From: Atherinomorus stipes | Taxonomy: Eukaryota; Chordata; Actinopteri; Atheriniformes; Atherinidae | Assembly: GCA_023101725.1 (NCBI GenBank) | Contig: JALJCO010000066.1 | Coordinates: forward strand, 124,001 to 188,000 | Direction: 5' to 3' | DNA: 64,000 bases | Shown here: positions 35,001 to 47,000 of the stretch, piece by piece | Position numbering within the stretch: the stretch's first letter is position 1 | Layout: each line of letters starts with the position of its first letter | Program-made: the position numbers and the translations under genes | The notes under the pieces: generated by a model | The model's database searches: none | Told to the model about the DNA's origin: nothing | What the model saw: the letters and a program-made list of their open reading frames with translations, nothing else

Positions 35001-38000
35001 GCCACTTTCCCCCAAAATATCACATATTAGGACATGACAATGTAACAAAATCAGCTTTTGGAGAAAGTTTTATTGTCAAGTTACCAAACATTTTTTAGTA
35101 GCCAAGTGAATTGTCATCTAATAATTTCAGTTTTACAAAGGAAGCAGATTTACTTATCATGCTTATAATCAAAGGATGGTATAAGAATTCTTACATTTTA
35201 GAGTCCTAATCACTTTCTTTTTCTCTTTCCAGGTACTCCTTTGGTAAGTGAATTTTAAGATAATATTTCTTTGTTTCCTTACTAAAAACAAGTTGTCTAT
35301 GAAAATAATGTGGGACAGTTTTTATGCCAGTGGTGTTTATTTAACTAAAAAAACTTGCCTGATGACATCATTTAACTAGCTTTGTCATATAAGTGGGTAC
35401 GGAAAGTTTTCAGACCCCTTTAAACTTTTCACCTTTGTTTATTGCAGCCATTTGCTAAAATCAAAAAAGTTAATTTTTTTCTCATTAATGTACAATAGCA
35501 CCCCATCTTGACAGAAAAAAACTGAAATGTAGAAATTTTTGAAATTTATTAAAAATTAAAAACTGAAATATCACATGGTCATAAGTATTCAGACCCTTCA
35601 CTCAATACTGAGTAGAAGCACCTTTTGAGCGACTACAGCCATGATCTTTGGGAATGATGCAAAAGTGTTTCCATCTGGATTTTGGATCTTCTGTCAATCT
35701 TACTTGCAGATCCTCTCCAGTTCTGTCAGGTTGGATGGTGAACGGTGGTGTTCAGCCATTTTCAGGTCTCTCCAGAGATGCTCAGTTGGGTTTAAGTCAG
35801 AGCTCTGGCTGGGCCAGTCAAGAATGGTCCCAGGTTGTTCTGAAGCCGCTCCTTTGTTATTTTAGCTGTGTGCTGAGGGTCATTGTCTTACTGGAAGGTG
35901 AACCTTGGCCCAGTTTGAGTCCTGAACACTCTGGAAGAGGTTTTCTTCCAGAATATCTCTGCTTGGCCACATTCATCTTTCCTTCAACTGCAACAGTCGT
36001 CCTGTCCTGCAGCTGAAAAACACCCCCATAGCATGTGCTGCCACCACCATGTTTCCTGTTGGGTATATTGGGAGGTGATGAGCAGTGCCTGGTTTTCTCC
36101 ATACAACCGCTTAGAATTAACGCCAAAAAGTAAACTTGGTCTCATAGACCAGATCTTTTTCTTATAGTCTGGGAGTTCTTCATGTGTTTTTTGGCAACTC
36201 TATGAGGCTTTAATGTGTCTTGCACTGACTCTACATAAAGCTGGACTGGTGGAGGCTGCAGTGATAGTTGACTTTGTGGAACTTTCTCCATCTCCCTACT
36301 GCTTCTGGAGCTCAGCCACAGTGATCTTTGGGTTCTTCTTTACCCTCTCACCAAGGCTTTTTCCCATGATTGCTAGTTTGGCTGGATGGCCGGGCTAGGA
36401 AGAGTTCTGGTTGTCCCAAACTTCTTCCATTTAAGGACTATGGAGGCCACCGTGCTCTTAGGAACCTTTAATGCTGCAGAAACTTTTGTAACCTTGTCCA
36501 GATCTGTGCCTGCCACGATTCTGCTTGAGCTTTTTGGACAGTTCCTTCCACCCCATGTTCTCTCTGCTCTGAAATGCACTGTGAGCTGTAAGGTCTGATA
36601 TAGACAGGTGTATGCATTTCCAAATCAAGTCCAATCAGTTTATTTAAACACAGCTGGACTCCAATGAAGGAGTAGAACCATCTCAAGGAGGATCAGAAGA
36701 AATGGACAATCTGTGAGTTAAATATGAGTGTCACTGCAAAGGGTCTGAAAACTTATGACCATGTGATATTTCAGTTTTTTCTTTTTAATAAATTTGCTAA
36801 AATTTCTCATTTCTGTTTTTTTCTGTCACGATGGGGTGCTGAGTGTACATTAATGAGAAATAAAATTAACTTTTTGATTTTAGCAAATGGCTGAATGAAA
36901 CAAAGAGTGAAAAGTTTAAAGGGGTCTGAATACTTTCCGTACCCACTGTATGGACACCAGACAGCTTGGTCTAGACTTTCAGCTGTTCACATGTGTGCTT
37001 TCTAGCGGGAGACTTGTGCTAGAAAAGTGCCTCCATGACTGGAAAGGCCCTTTCAGACTTGCGCTGGGTAGCGGTAATATTGCGGACTCTGTCCTTTATA
37101 ACGCTTGCATTCAGAAGTGCCTATTGGTCTTTTACCTCGGAGATGTAGTGGACATGTACTGCCTGGTCTCCATGTCATAAGAACGGAATTGTTGCGGCAC
37201 GTCGTTTTGGCTGAATGCACAAGAAAATGTTCCGGACAGAGTTGAAGGGAGAGTGGGGCTGCGCTGACTTTTTTCCGCAACATTTTCTGATGTCTGAAAG
37301 CATCCAGGACGCAATAAGTGTGCAAGGAAGCGGCATGTTTGAAAAGACGAGTCTGTTTAAAGAGCGGATGGACTTTACCGCTCATGTTCCGCAATGCAAG
37401 TCTGAAAGGGGCTGAAGTGTGAGGAGGTGCATGGGAGCATGCAGGAGCCAGGATGTATGCATTAGGCCATGGAAATGGCTGTTTTCTTTGCAACCCACAT
37501 ATGTTAATGTCAATACTGCATGTATCCAAGTGTGTCCCACAAGTGAAGGGTGGGTTAAAGAAGTCAATCGATTTGAATTTTATTCAAATTTAATAAATTC
37601 AATATTGATTCATAAAACTGAGATTTTTTTTTTAAACGTTTCTTTTTCCGGGGACAAAAGCAATCCTCTCACATGACTTCATGATGCTCAGCGAGATCTC
37701 AGCATATAAACACAAATTACATGTTGTCGCTGTCTGATGAAAAGCACATAGCCCCACTTTTGACATTTTTGACGTTCTACTGTAGCCGGCATGTCCGCAT
37801 TTTTTCCCTAGCAACTGTTGCATTGGATATCTATATCACCAATGGGAAGAGGCCTTATGAAGCCATCTATTTAAAATGTATCTCCAGTGGATGTCACAAG
37901 CATCAGTCGAAAAACATGCGTCTCCCGTGTCTGGTCACATCATCCCGTCCCCAGAAAAGTCTCTGCAAACCGAGTCAGCATCGCACCTCTGTGAAGGTAA

Positions 38001-41000
38001 AGTATGACCATAAACTTAATAACAACTGCATTCAAGTTCTGAAAAGTTAATAGGCATTCATGGTTGTTACTTGTGTGGATTAGTTTAAGTAATTGAACTT
38101 ATTGTTTTTATTTGCAACCTGATCTCATCCTGATGACTACCCACTAGCTAACATTAGCTGGCTAATAAATGGCATATGTTTGCATGGCAGTTAAATGGCT
38201 AAAAGCTAGCATTTTATTAACATTGACATTTTGTTTTTTTTTTTTGTACCGCACCAACATGGTTTTTGCTGCCATCAGTCTCCACTAATGTTTGTGTTTT
38301 TGATGATTTCCCATGTCTGTTAACAGTTTCTAGAGTTGTTTATCTGTACATTAGATTTCTACCTGAGGTGTTTTCATCAAAATCTGATCTATGCACTGTT
38401 TCCCTGTTTTTTCAGGATAAACACGTCTCAGTCTTTAAAGGAGCTTTTGTGGAATGGGCTCTTTGCACAACCTCTACTTCTCGAACCTAAGGGTAGCTCT
38501 TTTGTTTCCTTTCTTTCATTACTCACCAAACTGATTCATTCAGGTGTGTCTGACCAGTTACTGAGGTTAGGCTCACCTGGATTAATCAGTTCATCCCGCA
38601 ACGAAAGACAGGATACAATGGAGTTACAATAAGTTCAGGAAGTAGTGGAGCTGTGTGCATAGAGCCCATTGCAACTGCCAGGGGAAGGAGCCCAGCCAAC
38701 TAGGCCAAGTAGGAAAAACAGCTGATGATTAGGTGTTTTTTTTTAATAAATATCAAAATAAATGGAAATTAAATTTAAAGTTGTTTTTTTTTTGTGTTTT
38801 GTTTGTTTTTTTTTTATTGTTTTTTTTATTTTGGTTGTTTTATTTTTTTTTTTTTTTTTTTTTTTTTTTTAGTTTTTAGGGTTTTTTTTGTTTTGTTGTT
38901 TTTTTTTTTTTATTTATTAGTTTTTTTTGTTTTATTGTTTTTGTTTTTTTGTTTTAATAGTTTTTGTATTAATTTGTTTTTTTTTTTGTTTTTTTGTTTT
39001 TGTTTTATTTTTTATATATTGTTTTTTTGTGAACTTTTTTTTGTGCTACCGTTTTTGGGGGTTTATTTTGCACCAAGACTTTGTGCTGCTCTTTGCGTTT
39101 TATTTCGCATCCTAATATTAATTTAGGGCGGGGTTGTGGAGGATGCAGTGACGACTTGAAGGCTGGCTGCGGCTCCACGCGTCTGTACGTCACACTGGTG
39201 GATGGACGGCGGCAGTGATGGGCGGAACTGCGGTGTTAAGGAAGTAGAGTTTAGTGTGAAAAGGCTGGAACAGATCGCGGTGAATCGTGTTTAGGTTTGC
39301 ATCTGGATAAGCTAAAGGATAAAGAAACGAGATGTCTGGGTTAGGGGCATATGTGTCAGGGAAAGGTTCCTCTTCCTTGGTTGAGTTACCTACCTTTGTG
39401 TTACGAAAAACTCAGAGTTTCCCAAATTTCGGGGTAAAACAACTCAGGGTTTTCATTAACCTGCTTATGCAACAGACCCAGGTTGTGAACATCAGTTTAT
39501 TGCAGAATGAAACACCGGCTGTTCAAAATAATCTTGTAACCTGTTAAAAACACAAAATGGATTTATTGCTGGGAGCATACATGGAAGTCCCGTCAGAAAA
39601 CCGGGCCTCGTCAGTGAGAGGTGAAACAATAGGACCAGGTTCTGTCTGCGGTGGATGAGGACTCAGGACCAGAATCTGTTTTCAGCTGGTTGCTGAGAGA
39701 GCAAAGTGAAACGAGCCAGAACCTCACAGAGTAAAGAGGTTGTGGATGAAGACTGTCCTGTGTTCCTGAGAGCCGTCGTTGTGATGCTGGGCTGCTACGT
39801 ACGAAGGAAAAATGGGGACTATGGATGTCAACATGGACACAGATGCCCCTGCTCAGGACATCGCTTTATCCTTTGCTTTTAGGGCACGATTCACGCGATC
39901 TGTTCCAGCCTTTCAGATAACTGCTACTTCCTGAGCACGGTTCCGCCCATCTGCCGGTCATCAGTGTGGTAGCGTGGAGCGCAGCAGCCTGTATAGGTGT
40001 AGTGATCTCCACAACCCCGCCCCTAAATGAATATTAGGATGGAAATAAAGAAGAAGAAGGCAAGTTTGAAATAAAGTAAAATACGGGGAAAAATAAGACT
40101 ATATAAATAATTAATATATAAATAAATGAATAACTAAATGAATAAAAAATAGATAACTTAATAAACGATAAATAACTAAATTAACAACTAAATAAATAAC
40201 TTTATTAATATAAATAAATAACTAAATAAATAACTAAATAAAAAACTTAATGAATAACTAAATAAATAACTTGATATATGAATAAATAAATAAATAAATG
40301 ACTTAACAAAACTAAATAGATAAATATAAGCCTGAATAAATAACTTTATAAATAAATAAATAAATAAGTAATAAATAAATAAATAAATAAATGAATAAAT
40401 GAATAACTAACCTAATAGATAAATAAATAACTTAATAAATAAATATATAACTAAACATATAACTGACTAAATAAATAAATATGGAAACAATTATTTTGTG
40501 CATTTTATATATATTTATATTGTAGAACACTTATTTATTTTGGTATTTATTTATTTATTTAATTATGAATAAAATGGCATTCCATACCTACAGAGCATGA
40601 TCTCTGAGCGATCAGGTATTTTATCATACACATACTGTATTCTCACATAAATGTTGCTTTCTATATCCAAGTTTCACCCACAAAGTAATATTCATCACTA
40701 AAACGTTAATAGATTCGACAGTACTCGAAGTTAGGTATGACCGATATTATCGGCATTAAAAGATGATATTGGAAGATATCAGTATCTTTTTTTTGGACCG
40801 ATATTCACCAGATCCTGCGAGATCTTGTTGTGCTGTTATGATATCTCATGACATCTTGTTCCATTAGCACTGGTCCAGCATGTAGAAAAGTCTGTTATTT
40901 TGGAAGAACTTCATATCACAGCATTCCTTTTAGAAAATTTTTCACTCCGAAAAAGAAAGCAAATACGGAACAAAAACTCTGTGTGAAAAAGGTGATGTGG

Positions 41001-44000
41001 TCATTTTTCTGATTAAAAATGTTAATTCAAATTACAACCCCCCCCCCCCCCCTCTGTTTTTATTTATTTATTTATGTATGTATTTCCACAAATCGCACCC
41101 TGATGAGGCCTATTCTGTGCCTGTCCCTGTCACACCACTGCTAATTGATAAATTGATTAAAATAAAATGTCTGGGGAGGCATGATGCATGCGTTTTTAAC
41201 TGAATCTGTCCATAATAGAGCGCAATATGAATTGAAATTGTAATTTACAACAGGGACAAGCATTATTTATATGTGTTTGCAAATTTACACAAGCGCTAAA
41301 CACAGTCAAGAGCATGTGTAGAGTTTGGAAGTAACTACGAACAGATCGGAGCTACTAAAATGTTGATGGATGCGAGATTCACGTAAATTTACGTCTAATA
41401 ACAGTTTACACACAAATTTACTCTGCTCACGTTTCATGAATGAGACCCATTATAATTAGCCACATGTTGGTTAATACCTGCTAGTATCTGATATATGGGA
41501 GCCAGATGTCCAAAATGAACTCCTCTGGCTGAGAAATGGCTATTTTGGGATCTTTGTCTCTCAAATATATACAGTGTTGTATCTCTCAAAATATGAGAGA
41601 TACAACCTCACAGTTGTCTGCATACATAGGTATCAATTGATATCAGATATTGGAAATTAAGAGTTGGACAATATCAGATATTGATTAAAAACAAAAAAAA
41701 GGTCAATATCGAACATCCCTTTTTGAAATTATGTGAAAAAATGGTCTAAAAAATGTCCAGTGTCTTTTTCTTGTAAAATTCTTTCTGTCTGTCAATTAGG
41801 TATAACGTGGATGACACTTTGGACTACAAGCTGGGAACCCTATCTGCCCCCATCTCTGAGGGGGAAGAAGAGTATCACATGCAGCTAGAAAATAAAAGTT
41901 TAAGTTTGAACACCTTCAAGAGCAGAACAGGGCTATGCCAAAAGATTTCCACATATTTACACCATGAGTGATGGCCCACATAGTCACACACACAAATAAA
42001 TAATACAATGTTAAGAAGAAGGGATTTGTTTATTCAGAGTTTAGTTTTTTTTTTAAAGAAGCTGCAATTACCTTGGCATGTTTCTACTAAACTTTCAGAT
42101 CTCAGAAGTGTCATCTGATGTGCGTTGTGTCATGTTTTTATCAGCTGATGGCATCCTGGAGGCATGACCAGCTCAGCAATCTGACAGATGTCTGCTAGGC
42201 TGGTCACATCTCCTGCCAGCCAGTGGTCTCTGTAGGGAAGAGTCCCATGTGTGGGACAGTGTGAAAGCCCCTTTATCACAGTTGATAGTGTCCTGGGCTT
42301 GGTTACTGATCTCCATGGCTTCCTTAATCCAGCATTTGAATACATTGTTCTCCAATTCTGATGCGTCAGATTTGGCTGATTTTAGGTTAACCTGTTCGGT
42401 ATTCTCTTCTTGTGATCTTGAGTCATCCTGCTGTTTCCACATTTTTTCCTGTGTTTATTTCAACTTGTGTTAAAGCTTCTCCTTTTCTCTCATGAACAGC
42501 TTTCCACATGTTTGGCATGAGATTTTATGATGTTGCATTTTTGGTCTGTGTTGATTTTTGTCTTTCAGACATACTCAGAGCTAAGTGGAGTGTGCAACAC
42601 CACACATAAAACTCTGTTGCACACACAACTGCGCCAACTCTGAGGTTGACAGAGTTGTAAGAGATGTAACCCTGAGGTTCTCTGGCAATAAATGAGATTT
42701 AACCTCATGCTGTTGAGCGCCATCGAGTGGTCCCTCTAGTGGGACCAAACTGCTCTAATCAGACTCAACCATACAAAAAAAGTGCTAAATATTTTACAGT
42801 ATAATTTTTCAAATTTACCTAAGAGTAAGACTGCTACCAACTCAGAAGATATTAGGTTTGATGGTTTTGTGGTTCACCGGAAGTAGGTAAACGGGTGCCA
42901 AAATAGGCAAAAATACCCCTATCCAGTAAGAGGTTAATTGATGCAGAGATTAGCATGGCCCCCTGCAAAAGGATGTTTTTGCAGTGTTATACCAGCTGTT
43001 TAGTCCCCCTTGGGTTTCCAGCCCCAGGAGTCCCCTACTTAAAGGGACTAGAGGCAAGATAAAGAAATGAAACTCGCAAGTGCTGCAACAGAGCTCGAAA
43101 GGGCACGTGACATTTCACAATGCATCGTGGGCTTCATGGGCAAGAGTTTTGGTTTATACAGCGCAGTGCTGCGAGACACCAACTCAAACTCATGGAAAAA
43201 TGAATGGAATTGGAGAGAATGTTGCAGTTGCACTGACTGCTGTATCTCCCTCCCGACTCCTTCTTCTCCGTGTCAATCTGGCGTTATCTGCAACTTTCTC
43301 CTCCGTGTGTCCCAGATGCATTAACAGTCCGCAGTCTGGACGGTTTCATTCATTTCATACGCAGCTCTCCCACACGCCCGTGATTATGTTTAAAATAAAG
43401 TCTGTTATAATGAACTCTAAAAGTCAATCTGCAACGAGTGAGGACATTCATGTAAACCCAAAATGATCTATAAAAGGAGGAAAGAGAGTAAGAGTAGGCC
43501 TATGTCTGCACCTTTACGGGAGGTAATCTCCATTCCAACATTCCTCCATCCGACATGGGTCCCCATGTTGTTATAGACGGACTGCACAACCTTGCAAACC
43601 AACTTAATAATCTGTTATCAAAATCTCCTGAAACGGCAAATATCATCTCCTCCACGCATTAATGCAACTGGTCTGGTCTGAAACATGTTAGATTCATGTC
43701 TGAATCTCAGGGATCACTGACTGAAGCAGAAATACAGTCAGTCACCGGAGCAGAGTCTCTACAGAGCCGTGCGTCTTCATGCCCGCTGGCATCATATGCA
43801 ACATTCATAACTGCAGTTGCAGATATCAATGATGGTGCTGCAGGTGACACCTGAATTCACTGTCTAATTCCAGAGAAAACATGTAAATGATGTCCATTCT
43901 CCTTCATGTTGGACAGGGAAGCGCATTTACGCATCACGCACGTCACACCAAACTCTTTATCTCCAGACGCCACGGGTCGTCCAGGTTCAGTGAAATATTC

Positions 44001-47000
44001 AGAATGAAGCTGCATCATCCAGATTAACGAGCTCCATCAGAACTGTTTAAAATCGGATTTCAGAAGCTACAACTTTAGTTTGGAAATTAATCAGAACACA
44101 CAGTTAAAGAAATCACCAGCGCGCTCACTCTCGACATAATTTAAAAACCTATACAAGATGATTGAAGTAGCCTACTGTTATTATATCTAAATCTTGTAGC
44201 TTCTTCTTTTTTTTAACATGTTAGAGCAGTAATCCATTTGCCATCATCGTATCCGTCTGGTATCCTCTTGTCTGTGTGCAAGCGCGCCGCAGTTTCATAT
44301 GTGGGGGGTTTGGAGGGAAAACTATATTTAATTTTTTCATTTTTTGGCATTTTACCAAATTGTGTTGTGGCAGTAAATATTTATTCATCTCCAGAAGCTA
44401 AACGTCTCATCAGGGACTCGTCATCACTGTTGCAGTTAAGCACCGGACAGCGCCGAGTCAGTGACTCTTTCATTAACACGTTTCATTATGTGGAAAGCCT
44501 TGTTAGAACGGTGGGACGTTTGTGTGTCGGAATGGTGGTATGTTGAAATGACAGTATGTCGGAATGCCAGCATGTAACCGTCTCATGGCTGCTGTCCAGG
44601 GTAGGCCATTCAGCGTTTCTTCGTTAACTCACATATCTGAGCTGCCTGGCTTTGCATTGGAAAAGAGCACCCCATCTATTTTTTTTTTTTTTTTTACCAG
44701 ATCAATCGTGTGAAGGATCGTGGCATTTGATGATCCAACACGACTGCACCATGTTTTAAACTTGTAACAAACTTGTAAATAAAAACAAATAGAATGAGAG
44801 CAGTATTGTGCATGCAGTTGGTGTAAACAAGCTTGACAGTTGACCGTGAGATCCACAATGCATTGCGGTTTTCCCCGTCCTCGACGTCACCCTTTCGAGC
44901 CCTACTGGTACTGCGGGTAACTGCAGCCACCAGCCAAGCCAACCTGGGAACATACACAAACATATTCTATAACACTGTTTACTGTACGTAAGTTCAAAAT
45001 TGAGCTGGTTTCCAGCCTATGTCTGTCCATTGTTGTGTTTGTTGAATAGTGAAAGTAAGAAAAGGCGGGGGAAATGGAAGATAAAGAAGAGGAAGAGTTA
45101 GCTAGGTAAAATAATAAGATGAATTTATTGGGGAAAAATAAGAAAAAAAAGGGTTCTATTAAGATGAAGTTGGGTGAATGATTGTCTGTAAAAAAAAGGA
45201 AAATGGAAATAGAGAAAAAAAATAAGATGAAGAGTAATATAAAAAGGTGTCTGGCTTCCCCACATAAAAGGTGAACTGATTTGGAACCTGTAAAGTCTGT
45301 CAGTAAGATCCTTGATGAGAAACAGTAAACAAGTAGCAGGAGCAAATAGCTTTTAGCCACCAGACCAAAAATCACAGCACCGGCTACTTTCCACACGCAC
45401 ACAAACAACCTGAAGATCACGTCAAGGTCGGATACGTATCTGATAAAGGTCACATGACTGTTAAGACTGCAGGCGCATTTGAAAAAAATCAGATAAAGAT
45501 CGGATTTGGACTACCTCCTGATGTGGCCCAAATCTGATGTAAAAGGATCAGATTTGAAATTGTTTGGAGTGTTTACACTGTCAAAAAAATATCTGGTCTG
45601 TGTCACTTGAGAGCAAAAGATCAGATATGGGCCACTTTTAATGGCAGTGTAAACGGGGCCTCAGACTCGTGAAAAGGGGCATTCGGAAAGAGAGGTTCTA
45701 GGAACATAGTTCCTAGATTTACCCATCTTGAGTTAAGTAATAAGAACTACCCTTCCCCATCAGTTTGCGTTCGTACATGAGGGAAGACCTTTAGTGACCA
45801 TGTTTGACGTAATCAACAGAGAACTTTATGTCCAAGCAGATCTAATACAAAACTGCCCCAAGGCCCCAGAAGTGGTTTTCCCCTCAGACATTGAATTTGT
45901 GACAGTGAGGAGCAGCGTTCTGTGGTGGTGAACAGTGGGTTGCTGTCAATATAAACACTAGGGAAAGTGTTTAATGAACTTGAATGATCTTTAGTCAATA
46001 GAAACCAAACAGCTGCTTATGTGTCCGAGAATACCAAGTGACAATTTTTTTGCCATAACAGGAAAACAGGAACTTTAGACCCCCCTGAGTAAAGACTTGT
46101 TCTGTTACTTGTGACTTTTCCCAAGCTGACTCTAGACTTGACACCAGACTTTTGTTTTAAAGTAACTGTCTCACAGGTGTCCTTCAGTTGTCTCTTACTG
46201 CAATCCAACCGCTGTCAAAGTAACAGTCATCACTGTGTTTTTATCCAAACAGAGTAAAAGATTTTCACAACAAATGATAGCACAAGTGTGAAATTTTTCT
46301 CATAAATGATCTGAGGAGATGAACGCAGCGGCCCTGAAAGTTCAAAACAGTGAGGGTCATGCATGGGGAAAAAGAAGGAGAAAACAAAGTCCTCCTTCCC
46401 TGTCATGCTAGTTTTCAGCGTAGCCTGAGACTCATCAAAGTGTTTGCTTTTGGTCTGGAATGTGAGAGGACTCAGGCTCCGCCCACTATACTGTTGAGGA
46501 TTGGAGGGGTTTTGTCTTTGGCCTTGGGGTTTTCTCCTCAGACATTGAATTTGTGACAAAGTTAGGAGCAGCGTTCTGTGGTGGTGAAACGTGGGTTGCT
46601 GTCAATATAAACACATCCTGGAGTCACTTTGAGCTTGGCTGTGCTAGCTAAGGGGAACAGCTGCTGCAGAGCTTTCGCCGGCCCACAGTGGCAATTGAGC
46701 CAGCAGGGGGTCATGTAGCAGGCCCTGCTCAGGTGCAGATGTGCTTGCACATGCAGCACACATGACAAATTGGATACGATACAGAGAAGATTAGCATGGC
46801 CCCTGCGAAAGGATGACACGCAAATCCGTGAAGCGTAACCACATTTTGTTACTGCCAGGGTTACCAATCCTAGGATTTCCCTAGTGTTATAGCAGCTGCA
46901 CAGTCCCTCTTGGGTTTCCAGCCCCAGGAGTCCTCCATTTCAGTGATGTTTGATGAAGGACAATCTCACAATGACCCACCAGACCAATGTTGGGCTTTAA

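Larger units (their letters stand above)
29113..35232 (+). other. lmf1 intron 2
   Basis: A 6.1-kb intron. Its first 4.4 kb is the nested TTAA-flanked element described separately. From 33564 to 35232 I see AT-rich sequence without a recognised gene; 34050-34435 ends in a TTTTTTTGAGTGTA stretch that may be a MITE terminus. Confidence 0.75.

Noticed and set aside
37053..37529. 158-codon minus ORF as a gene
   Set aside because: It runs across an inverted-repeat MITE (37046-37412) and its flank, with no domain.
38794..39126. 110-codon Phe-rich ORF
   Set aside because: Translation of a nearly pure T tract.
41800..41970. Exon-like segment reading [19 protein letters not shown] after a CAATTAG
   Set aside because: It is not LMF1 sequence and I recognise no family; the acceptor is weak and no matching donor or partner exon is seen.
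44902..45453. 183-codon minus ORF with hydrophobic stretches as a membrane protein
   Set aside because: Hydrophobicity comes from A-rich plus-strand sequence (poly-Phe/Leu on the other strand); no conserved motif, no neighbouring exons.
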